Source: CAINVV01 sp037137375
GTDB lineage: Bacteria; Bacteroidota; Bacteroidia; Bacteroidales; Prolixibacteraceae
DNA: 64,000 bases
NCBI GenBank assembly: GCA_037137375.1
Contig: JBAXKJ010000022.1
Coordinates: 1-64,000 of the forward strand
Direction of reading: 5' to 3'
The notes beneath the pieces are model-generated. The model saw nothing but the letters and a program-made list of their open reading frames with translations. It ran no database searches and was not told the DNA's origin. Below, piece by piece: positions 36,786-44,866 of this stretch. Each line of letters begins with the position of its first letter. Positions within the stretch are counted from its first letter, which is position 1. Position numbers and translations under genes: made by a program.

Positions 36786-36810
36786 GTTAAAATTATATAA
36801 TTTTAACTAA
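36783..36810. promoter_or_regulatory. 28-bp perfect palindrome, candidate operator
   Basis: The half-site TTAGTTAAAATTAT is followed at once by its exact complement, giving a perfect 28-base dyad with no spacer. It overlaps the end of the predicted -7 element and covers the -33 side of the susC promoter, where a bound dimer would block RNA polymerase. The stop of the permease gene is 59 bases away, so it could instead be an AT-rich hairpin, but no T-run follows. Confidence 0.45.
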
Positions 36811-36868
36811 TGGACAGTAATTTAAATTCAGTTTAAGTAAGAAATTGGAATCAAACCAGGAACCAAAT

Positions 36869-39800
36869 CTATTCGCCTCGAAGAGAGGCAATCAGGTTTT
36901 GCTTCAAGGCAAGCCTGATAGAAAAGAAACTACATAGAAGACCACTTAAAATCACGAGAAACGCGATCGCCGGAAGCCAGATCCATAGACTGTTATGCTG
37001 TGAGGAGATCAAAATAGGGAGCGCACTGACGGCTGCAGGAAGCATACCAGCAAGAACCGAACCGGCAATCAGTGTAAGTTTTTCAGTCAAAAGCATTCTC
37101 AGAATTCTTGATTTCCGAAATCCCACTGATAGTAAAAGTGCATATTCCGGAATCTGTTCGAGGGTGATGCGGAAAATGAGAATTCCCAAACCAATTGTGC
37201 CGATCAATAAACCAAGCGTGCCCAGCATCAGGAAAATATTCAGGTACGTATTTTCGATGCTGTTAAAACTATCCAGACGTTCTCTGGTTCCTGATATCCC
37301 GGCACCATAGTGACGCCAACCCTCTTCGAATTCTTTTTTTGCTGCAGGATTAAGCTGGGCCTGAACTAAAAAGAGATTGGCACCGCTGACAGAAGGGAAG
37401 GCTTTAAAAAAGTTATCTTCTGCGATGATGATATTGCCCTGGAAAATTGAATTTTCCAGTCCTCCGGTCAACCTAAGCCTTAGCAGCGCTCCTGCTTCAT
37501 TCTTATATATAAGTGTATCACCTATTTTTTTACCAAGACTCCATTGTATGACGGTCTGATCCGCGAAAGCAGGAATTACCCCGTCCGGCAGTTTCCTGGT
37601 AAGGGCAAGCCATGGATGTGCAGGATCAAGGTCTTTAGTCCCTGAAGTAAAGGTAAAGGAAGACCGCTGATCGAACAAAGCAGGATTACAGGCTATGATC
37701 CTTGGTCTGGTAATTCTATTGAGATTAAGACAACTGGCATCATCTCCCGGTTGCACGTGGAAAGAGACAATTTCAGCATCCTTTGGAAGGCCCAGATCTT
37801 CCCGCATTTGAGGACTAGATGGATCTGTCAGAATGGGTAAAGTAGTTTCAATATAGTAATTGTAGCCACCCGACCCCGATGACGGAAGGTTAAGACCACC
37901 TTGACTTTCCTTGCGAAACAGTCCGGTCGAGACGACCAGGAAAATGCCTATAGCAAGGAAACTAATGGCCATCATATTTCGCTTTCTTTCACCGGATAAT
38001 CGTTTCAAAAAGTAAGACCTGAAAGAAAAGGAAACCTTCATCTCCATGATGGCAATTTTTTTCAGTCCAAAATTCAGCAACAAGAGTATTCCCGGCAAGA
38101 GTCCGAACCCACAGATATAAAACAACTCCGGATTTACTTCACCTTTATTTAAACCGCTAATTAGCAGAATAATAGTTGAAATCATGATTAGAACTATCCC
38201 GGTAAGAAGTAACCTGTAATACCTGTTTTTTAAGAATTTTGTCTGTTTCGCCTTTTGAGCTCGAACTTTAAAAGTAGAGTTTAATAAAAAGTAAATTAGC
38301 AGGAAAGCGATCGCGGAGATGATGATTACCCCTAGCGAAACGGTCGTGAAACTAACATAGATACTGGCGATCGATGTCCTCACAATATCGACCCAAATAG
38401 TATTTATTGCTTTTAATATCAGGTAATTATAGCCAATGGAAAGCGGAATGCCAATGAGTATGCCTACCAGTGCCAAAACCGATCCTTCAACCAGGAACAG
38501 TCGCTTGATTTTATTATTTGTAAAGCCCAAGGCTTTCAGGGTGCTTATCTCGTTTTTTCGATATCCTATGTAGAGTCTTAGTAATAAATGAATTAGCAAG
38601 AAGGCGGCGATCAAAACAAAGAAACTTAGACCAATAAATAACTGACCAAAATCTACTCCGTTCGCAGCAGCAGCTAATCCTTCCTTGCGTGAGTTTTTTA
38701 TTTCGAAACCGACCTTACCCGGTTCGATGCCCTTAAGGATTACTTGCTCAAATTCAATTTTTTGTGATCCCTTCAGCCGGATCGCAGTCGATTGTCCAAA
38801 TCGGTTTCCCCAGAGTTCCCTGGCCGTCTCAATGGAGACAAATGCCTTTGGTGTGCCCTTAAATTGTTTCCAGTAGTCTTCGTCCTTTGGCCTGATTTTT
38901 TTCAAGTCGACTGGAATTCCCGCTTTCCAGTCGCGGCAATTTCCGGCATCAGATAAACCAGGAATGACAGGCATTAAATTTGGATCAGCAAAAGCGCCTT
39001 CCATCCGGGCAATATTATTTACCTTGAAGAGGGTCTCCTTCTGTTTGAGTTCCCTTAATGGTCCGACTTCAAAATAACTCAGGCTGATTGAATCTTTTAG
39101 CTGAAGTCCTAGATCCTTTGCTAACCAGTCATTTACCAGAATCTGTCTGCCGGAGAGCGTGTCGCAGGTCGAGACAAATGAATAAGGTGAACTCTTGCCT
39201 TTTGATTGGAAATTGTTGACGAAATAGGTAAATACAGGATGGGAGCCCTTAACTGCCGTCGAACAGAATTTCTCAATGGTGGGCTCAATGAAGACCCTGT
39301 CGGACAAGAGTTCTGTATAATTGAGGACAGGATTTTCCCGGATGAAAAGATTGAGATCCTCCAATTTCCAGCTTTGCTGTATAATTTGACTGAAATTTTT
39401 GTCCTCTGCTCCTTCATTAACCAGGACAACATTTGCTTTTTGTTGCAGCCCCATCTGCTCGTTGAGCCAGGTGAGATTCAAAAAAATATTGCGGGGCGAA
39501 GTCTGGATATTTTGAAGGTTAAAATTGCCCAGTTCATTTGATTTTAGAATTTTTTTGACGGTTATCCTGAAAGAAACCGATGTTTCAGATGCTGAAACGA
39601 ATGGGGTATTGGCTGGAAAAGCGTTGAGCTTTTTAACTCTTATCGTCAGCTCATCACCGGATTTCAGATCCGCCAGTCTGGCAAAATTTTCATTGATAGC
39701 TGCCTCACTACCTTGAAGGTCGAACAATCCAGGTACACCGGCAAAATAACTCAGAGCGCTATCCACTCCCCAGACAGCCAGTTGATTGAACTGGGATTTT

Positions 39801-40096
39801 CCGCCATTGATAATACCTACACCATTGGATCGGAGCAAAGCAGTCGTTCTCAATCCGCTATTTCTGGAAATATCCTCAGATAATCTCTTGCTAAAGAGCC
39901 TTTCACCGGCCGTAATGACTTGCGATGTGCGACCCAGTCTTGCGTAAGTAAGCTGCTGCAGACTGAATCTCACAGAATCCCCAATAATCATTGCACCTAA
40001 AAGAATGGCTGTACTCAGCGCTACCCCCAGAATAACCGTCAGGTTGAGCCTTCTGTAAAACCATATCGATCGGAGCAATAATTTGGTAAAAGACAT
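36869..40096 (-). CDS. ABC transporter permease, FtsX/MacB type
   Basis: This 1075-residue inner-membrane protein has an N-terminal anchor followed by a MacB-PCD-like periplasmic region (about 45-480). A cluster of hydrophobic helices with an FtsX block follows (LLLRLYIGYRKNEISTLKALGF near 515-540), then more helices to about 690. A second periplasmic region leads to a C-terminal FtsX block (EQIPEYALLLSVGFRKSRILR). This roughly ten-helix double-FtsX layout occurs in lipoprotein-releasing and mechanotransmission transporters. It lies 10 bases after its ATPase gene. The exported or extracted substrate is unknown. It is the last gene of the thirteen-gene run. Confidence 0.88.
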   Translation of the reverse strand: MSFTKLLLRSIWFYRRLNLTVILGVALSTAILLGAMIIGDSVRFSLQQLTYARLGRTSQVITAGERLFSKRLSEDISRNSGLRTTALLRSNGVGIINGGKSQFNQLAVWGVDSALSYFAGVPGLFDLQGSEAAINENFARLADLKSGDELTIRVKKLNAFPANTPFVSASETSVSFRITVKKILKSNELGNFNLQNIQTSPRNIFLNLTWLNEQMGLQQKANVVLVNEGAEDKNFSQIIQQSWKLEDLNLFIRENPVLNYTELLSDRVFIEPTIEKFCSTAVKGSHPVFTYFVNNFQSKGKSSPYSFVSTCDTLSGRQILVNDWLAKDLGLQLKDSISLSYFEVGPLRELKQKETLFKVNNIARMEGAFADPNLMPVIPGLSDAGNCRDWKAGIPVDLKKIRPKDEDYWKQFKGTPKAFVSIETARELWGNRFGQSTAIRLKGSQKIEFEQVILKGIEPGKVGFEIKNSRKEGLAAAANGVDFGQLFIGLSFFVLIAAFLLIHLLLRLYIGYRKNEISTLKALGFTNNKIKRLFLVEGSVLALVGILIGIPLSIGYNYLILKAINTIWVDIVRTSIASIYVSFTTVSLGVIIISAIAFLLIYFLLNSTFKVRAQKAKQTKFLKNRYYRLLLTGIVLIMISTIILLISGLNKGEVNPELFYICGFGLLPGILLLLNFGLKKIAIMEMKVSFSFRSYFLKRLSGERKRNMMAISFLAIGIFLVVSTGLFRKESQGGLNLPSSGSGGYNYYIETTLPILTDPSSPQMREDLGLPKDAEIVSFHVQPGDDASCLNLNRITRPRIIACNPALFDQRSSFTFTSGTKDLDPAHPWLALTRKLPDGVIPAFADQTVIQWSLGKKIGDTLIYKNEAGALLRLRLTGGLENSIFQGNIIIAEDNFFKAFPSVSGANLFLVQAQLNPAAKKEFEEGWRHYGAGISGTRERLDSFNSIENTYLNIFLMLGTLGLLIGTIGLGILIFRITLEQIPEYALLLSVGFRKSRILRMLLTEKLTLIAGSVLAGMLPAAVSALPILISSQHNSLWIWLPAIAFLVILSGLLCSFFSIRLALKQNLIASLRGE

Positions 40097-40106
40097 AGTT
40101 TTCGGC

Positions 40107-40793
40107 TTACTTTTTCAGTGTCAGCAATCTGCCATCTTCCAGCGAATATATCGTATCCATTTTTTGTGCCACTTCCATAGAATGGGTCACAACAATCAAT
40201 GCCACACCTTCTTCGCTATTAACTTCAGCTAATAAATCAACGAGATTAAAGGCAGATTGATGATCGAGCGCCCCGGTGGGCTCGTCTGCCAGTAAGAGTT
40301 TTGGCTGATTGATCAACGCCCTGGCGACGGCCGTCCGCTGACACTCGCCACCCGAAAGTTCGGCAGGTCTTTGGTGTGCAACCGCCGATAATCCCAGCCG
40401 GTTGATTAGCCTTTGGGCCCTTATACTTGCCTCTTTTGAATGATGATTTTTGTCTGCCAGAGTGGGCAATAAAATATTTTCTGTCAGAGTAAGCTGGGGG
40501 AGTAAATGGTGCAGCTGGAAAACAAATCCTATTTTTTTATTACGAAATTCAGCAAGTTTTTTGTCATTTAGCTCCGCAATATCGATCCCTTCAACGAATA
40601 TTTTCCCGCTATCCGCCTTGTCCAGCGTCCCGATGAGATTTAGAAGGGTCGTTTTCCCCGAACCTGATGGTCCGACAATAGCAATTTTCTCTCCGCTATT
40701 TACTTGTAGATCAAGATTATTCAGGATGATTCTTTGCCTGTTGCCACTTTCGTTGAAGTAAGTCCTGGAGATTTTCTCAAGCTTTAAAATCAT
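40107..40793 (-). CDS. ABC transporter ATP-binding protein, LolD/MacB type
   Basis: This 228-residue cytosolic ATPase has Walker A GPSGSGKTT (41-49), the Q-loop FVFQLHHLLPQLT, the signature LSGGECQR, Walker B LLLADEPTGAL and the H-loop VTHS. The DEPTGALD text and short length match the LolD/MacB/FtsE-like class that drives type VII ABC systems. It should power the FtsX-type permease encoded next. A LolCDE role is possible but unproven, because LolCDE permeases are much shorter than this one. Confidence 0.93.
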   Translation of the reverse strand: MILKLEKISRTYFNESGNRQRIILNNLDLQVNSGEKIAIVGPSGSGKTTLLNLIGTLDKADSGKIFVEGIDIAELNDKKLAEFRNKKIGFVFQLHHLLPQLTLTENILLPTLADKNHHSKEASIRAQRLINRLGLSAVAHQRPAELSGGECQRTAVARALINQPKLLLADEPTGALDHQSAFNLVDLLAEVNSEEGVALIVVTHSMEVAQKMDTIYSLEDGRLLTLKK

Positions 40794-40818
40794 ACTGCCA
40801 GTTTTAATTTTGAATTTC

Positions 40819-42132
40819 TTACCAGGAGGATTTATCCAGCCAATTTAGCTGTATTACCTGATCATATACCTTGACCATCTTTTGAGCCTGCTTGTAAATA
40901 TCAAAGTGCTCGTCCACTCCAGCCTTTCCTGCGGCGCTCAAATCATGAAGTTTTTCTTTATCGAGAATGACGCTCCCGAGGGTCTTTGATAATGTCTCGG
41001 CATCATTTGGGAAGTAGGTTAGTCCACCCCCGGTCGCATTAATAACTTCAGGGAAGGCTCCAACTGCAGGCTGTATCATAGGAATTCCGGACGCCATAGC
41101 CTCAAGCTGGTACAATCCAAAAGCCTCTCCGTTAAGCACCGGCACCGAAAGGACGGAGACAGAATCGAAGAACGAATGTCTTTCCTCTCCTTCAAACTCA
41201 TCTACCCAAAATACTTTCTTTTCTAATCCGGCTTTGTCAATTTTACGTTTTTGTTCTTTGATGAATTGTACATCATCGGCCGTATTTCCGCCGGTAATCT
41301 TCAGAGAAACAGAATCATATTCCATGTTCTGCTTCAAAAGAATGAAGGCATCAACCAAGACCTCCAGCCCGTTTTCTTCACAGGTCCTTGATAAAAATCC
41401 AATTACCGGCTCCTTTAATTCAATCTTTTTGGGCGAGTATTCCGTTGTATCGACGCCAATATGAATTGTATGCATCTGCTTGTCGCGGATCTTCATTTTC
41501 TTCCTTATCTCAATCGCATAATAGTCACTGACAGAGATAAATGCATCAATAATTTCGCCTCTTTCGCTCATCAGGTTCCATACTTCATTCCTGTATTTGT
41601 CAGTCATCACATCTACCCAGACATCTTCATCCTGCAGCGAGCAAACAACCGGAATATTCATCCGTTGTTTAATACTATGGGCAAGTCCCAGTAAAAGCGC
41701 ATTGGATAGATGTACAATATCTGGTTTTCCGACCTCTGCCAACCAATCTACCATCCGCTCCAGCTCCTCCTTCTGTAATCCTTCTTCTCCAAGAAGCATG
41801 GATAATGTCATCTCTTCCAGTCCCTTGGCTCTTGTCGAGCCTGCCTTTTGAGCAGCCATCTGTAACACGCTTTTCGAATCCAGGGCATGTTCTACAAATG
41901 AAGGCATGTGCCTGAAAAATGAGTAATTCTGCTTGAGATATAGGTTCACGGCTCCGTAGAAAACAGGAACGTCATTCAGATCATGGGCATCATCGAACAA
42001 CGGAAGATACATCGGAACCTTGATTACTTTGTGGCCAAGTTCTTTGAGGGCTGTGACGTACTTACTGTCACGGAGACAGTTGCCACAATAAAAACTCCCC
42101 CCGGATCCCGGAATAATGTGTGCTATCTTCAT
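40819..42132 (-). CDS. Glycosyltransferase family 4 protein
   Basis: This 437-residue GT-B enzyme has an N-terminal acceptor domain beginning IAHIIPGSGGSFYCGNCLRD and a donor domain with IGFLSRTCEENGLEVLVDA and the GEAFGLYQLEAMASGIPMI box. That box contains the E-x7-E pattern of GT4 retaining enzymes. The Cys-x2-Cys in the first loop is a subgroup feature. Donor and acceptor are unknown. It sits 29 bases after a PQQ-like propeller gene and 25 bases before the ABC ATPase gene, so it appears to be part of the redox-gene operon rather than the polysaccharide locus 13 kb away. Confidence 0.88.
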   Translation of the reverse strand: MKIAHIIPGSGGSFYCGNCLRDSKYVTALKELGHKVIKVPMYLPLFDDAHDLNDVPVFYGAVNLYLKQNYSFFRHMPSFVEHALDSKSVLQMAAQKAGSTRAKGLEEMTLSMLLGEEGLQKEELERMVDWLAEVGKPDIVHLSNALLLGLAHSIKQRMNIPVVCSLQDEDVWVDVMTDKYRNEVWNLMSERGEIIDAFISVSDYYAIEIRKKMKIRDKQMHTIHIGVDTTEYSPKKIELKEPVIGFLSRTCEENGLEVLVDAFILLKQNMEYDSVSLKITGGNTADDVQFIKEQKRKIDKAGLEKKVFWVDEFEGEERHSFFDSVSVLSVPVLNGEAFGLYQLEAMASGIPMIQPAVGAFPEVINATGGGLTYFPNDAETLSKTLGSVILDKEKLHDLSAAGKAGVDEHFDIYKQAQKMVKVYDQVIQLNWLDKSSW

Positions 42133-42161
42133 CTTTATCTTGTCAATTTAAAATTTTCACG

Positions 42162-43265
42162 CTATCCAAAAATATATATTCTACCGTCAGCCGCACCAAC
42201 GACAATTTTGCCTCCGCTTACAGCAGGATTTCCAATGATCGGACTTCCGATCTCATATTTCCATAACTCATTGCCATTCTTCAGATCATGAATGTAAAGG
42301 ACTCCATCCATGGTACCTGTGATAACTTTTCCACCTATTATTACGGAGGAAGATTCGATCCGGTTACTTGTTTTAATTTTCCACAACACCTTGCCGTTAT
42401 TTTTATCAATCGAATAGAGAAACCGGTTTTGATTTCCAATCACCAGGCTGTTTCCACTAAGGGAAGGAGAAGCAATAAATGGCAGATTCTTATCCGGCTC
42501 TTTATAGGTCCAGAGAACTTTGCCAGCCTCAAGATCCAAACAAAAGAAACGGCCTTCGTAATCACCAACATACGCCAAATGACCTTCTATTACCGGTGAA
42601 GAAGCAATATATGTTTCGAGTCTGATCTTCTTGAAGACTTTACCGGTCTCAACATTTACCAGGTGTACAAAACCGTCGCAACCTCCGAAAACAGCATACT
42701 TCTCAAATATTGCCGGGGCGCCGTTAATATAATTGTCTGATTCATATTGCCAGATGCTGTCTCCTTTGGCAAAATCGACGGCATGCAGATTATAATCATA
42801 GCTTCCAATCAGAAGTCTGATCTTCGGGCCCATCTTGTACCAATTGGCAGATCCCATGATCTGGTTATCAGTTTTATACTTCCATATCTGGTTGCCGGTT
42901 TTTTCGTCGAGCCTGAAAAACCATCCATCCAGGGAACCAAAAACAACAGAACCGTTGATTAGCAAGGCAGATGCCTCAATGGAATTTCCGGAAGTGAAGG
43001 CCCATTTTTGTTTGCCGTCAAATCCGATGGCATACATCTTTCCGTCGGTCGATCCGCAAAAAATTGTCTGACCTGATATTACCGGTGAAGCCTTGATGTC
43101 ATCTCCTGTCTGGAAGGAACTCAACAGTTTCGGCGACTCAGGCAACTGCTGGGAAGAGGCGCCTGTTAACTGCTGATTACCCCTGAATATCGGCCAGCCC
43201 GGCTGACTTCTAACTTCCTGAAAACCCGCAAATAGAATATATAAAAGGATGAGAATACGATTCAT
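42162..43265 (-). CDS. Secreted PQQ-like beta-propeller protein (367 aa)
   Basis: A signal peptide (ILILLYILFAGFQEVRSQ) precedes the FRG opening motif (PGWPIFRGNQQLTG). About seven blades follow, with repeated text such as GKMYAIGFDGKQKWAF, GWFFRLDEKTGNQIWKY and GRFFCLDLEAGKVLWTY. This is the PQQ-binding-like/BamB-type propeller fold. There is no CxxCH haem site and no obvious calcium or PQQ ligand set, so it is more likely a binding or scaffolding protein than a quinoprotein dehydrogenase. It is the tenth gene of the thirteen-gene run, 28 bases after the hybrid flavoprotein gene. Confidence 0.85.
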   Translation of the reverse strand: MNRILILLYILFAGFQEVRSQPGWPIFRGNQQLTGASSQQLPESPKLLSSFQTGDDIKASPVISGQTIFCGSTDGKMYAIGFDGKQKWAFTSGNSIEASALLINGSVVFGSLDGWFFRLDEKTGNQIWKYKTDNQIMGSANWYKMGPKIRLLIGSYDYNLHAVDFAKGDSIWQYESDNYINGAPAIFEKYAVFGGCDGFVHLVNVETGKVFKKIRLETYIASSPVIEGHLAYVGDYEGRFFCLDLEAGKVLWTYKEPDKNLPFIASPSLSGNSLVIGNQNRFLYSIDKNNGKVLWKIKTSNRIESSSVIIGGKVITGTMDGVLYIHDLKNGNELWKYEIGSPIIGNPAVSGGKIVVGAADGRIYIFG

Positions 43266-43293
43266 GCTGCAAAATTACCAAACTCTTTCTATT

Positions 43294-44865
43294 TTATTCC
43301 AACTGTTCTTCATTATCAAACATCGACAAAGCTCCAGTAGGACAAGCCTTTGCCACTTCAGAAGCCGTTTTCTGTAAACCTGTTATTATTTCATGGTTAA
43401 AAGGAACCCCAACTTTAACGTCAAAACCCCGACCGATGAAAGTAAGTCCGAACTCTTCCTGGTGTTGCCTGGTAATGGTAACACAAATCCCGCATTTAAT
43501 GCATTTTGCCGGTTCGAAGACGATTCCCTCCCGATGGATTAATTTTTCCACTTGTTTTCTTTCACCACTGCTAAATCGCTTCTGATCAGCACCGTAATAA
43601 TCTGAATATTCCCTCAGCTTGCAGGTTTCCGGATTTCTGCAATCGCAATGCATGCAGCGTTTCGATTCCTTGACTGCCACTTCTGGGAGAAATCCATCCT
43701 TTTCAGTGACCTGTCTGGGGAATTGTTCGGAATCCCGGAGGTAATGATCGAACTCTTCAGCCAACAATCTTCCGAATTTTGAATTAAATCTTTCCGTATA
43801 TCCCAGGATGTTTCCCGTGGCAAGAAATTGGTCGATAATGGTGGCTACTTCTTTGCCTTGTCCCACAGACCTTATGGCCATTTTCGAAGGACGAAGCGTA
43901 TTTCCGATAGCAAACACGCGGGGCAGGGTAGTGGCAAAACTCAGTTTATCCGCATGAATGCCAGTATTTCCTTTTCCCAGTCCAAAAAGGAAACTATCCT
44001 CAGTGATACTTCCGGTTGCGAGGACAATAGCATCAAATTCGTTGTATATCGAAGAAAATTTTAGATCATCAATAGTTTCATTCAGTTTTAATTGGATACC
44101 TGTTTCCAGAATCAAAGCAATCTCCTTTCGTAGGATTTCTGCAGGCAAAGTCTCTTCTTCTATCACACAGAGCATTCCACCAGGTCGATCGGATTTTTCA
44201 AATACCACGCTTTGGTGACCCTTCAACTGCAGGTAAAATGCGGCTGAAAGTCCGGCCGGACCGGCACCGATGATGGCCACTTTTTTCCCGGTAGGAGCCT
44301 GTTGCGAAGGACGATAGGGCAGAGGACTGTTCAAATCCACCTCGCCTAAAAATCCTTTCAGATGGCATATCGAGACTGCCTCGTCGACCTGTTTACGCCG
44401 GCAGGCCGCCTCGCAAGGAGCCGGACAAATCCGTCCCAGGATGGCAGGCAAGGCAATATCGCGTTTCACAACCTGAAGCGCCTTAGCGTAATCACCCTTG
44501 GCTATCAGCCTGTTCATCAAAGGGATGTTCATATGGGCCGGACAAACCAGCTGACAAGGAGCCTCACAATCGCCGACATGTTCGCTCAATAGAAGTTCCA
44601 GCGCCGTCCGGTGGGAGTCAATTACTTCCTGATCGTTGGTCACAATAACTTGACCCTCAGCTACTGGCGTAGAGCAAGAGGCGAACAAATGACCGGTATT
44701 CAGATTCTTGACCAGGCAAACCATGCAGGAGGTAATATGTCCGGTTTCCTCCAGGTAACACATCGCAGGAATATCTATACCGATGGATTTGGCTGCCTGC
44801 CAGACTGTTGTCCCGGGAGCTACCTCAATATGGTGATTGTCTATTGTGAGTCTGATCATGTTCAT
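43294..44865 (-). CDS. NuoG/GltD hybrid iron-sulfur flavoprotein lacking the NADPH-binding domain
   Basis: This 523-residue cytosolic protein opens with a NuoG-type 2Fe-2S domain (Cys36, 47, 50, 64). A GltD/NfnB-type double iron-sulfur segment follows (Cys100, 104, 108 and Cys147, 151, 155), then an FAD site GAGPAG (200-205) with FEKSDRPGGML. Ordinary GltD proteins next have an NADPH-binding Rossmann domain with a GGGN-type motif. Here the text passes from VLATGS (281-286) almost directly to the last FAD strands (PRVFAIGN, 315-322), so that domain is missing. A Cys404/407/409/415 group and a NuoG-like 4Fe-4S tail (Cys455, 458, 461, 508) follow. It probably partners the NuoEF fusion encoded 1 base upstream. 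Its electron partner is unknown. Confidence 0.8.
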   Translation of the reverse strand: MNMIRLTIDNHHIEVAPGTTVWQAAKSIGIDIPAMCYLEETGHITSCMVCLVKNLNTGHLFASCSTPVAEGQVIVTNDQEVIDSHRTALELLLSEHVGDCEAPCQLVCPAHMNIPLMNRLIAKGDYAKALQVVKRDIALPAILGRICPAPCEAACRRKQVDEAVSICHLKGFLGEVDLNSPLPYRPSQQAPTGKKVAIIGAGPAGLSAAFYLQLKGHQSVVFEKSDRPGGMLCVIEEETLPAEILRKEIALILETGIQLKLNETIDDLKFSSIYNEFDAIVLATGSITEDSFLFGLGKGNTGIHADKLSFATTLPRVFAIGNTLRPSKMAIRSVGQGKEVATIIDQFLATGNILGYTERFNSKFGRLLAEEFDHYLRDSEQFPRQVTEKDGFLPEVAVKESKRCMHCDCRNPETCKLREYSDYYGADQKRFSSGERKQVEKLIHREGIVFEPAKCIKCGICVTITRQHQEEFGLTFIGRGFDVKVGVPFNHEIITGLQKTASEVAKACPTGALSMFDNEEQLE

Positions 44866-44866
44866 T

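Noticed and set aside
43270..43277. Minus-strand TAATTTTG before the 367-residue propeller gene
   Set aside because: It is an exact -7 match but only 5 bases from the start codon, which would give an essentially leaderless transcript; chance in an AT-rich spacer is more likely.
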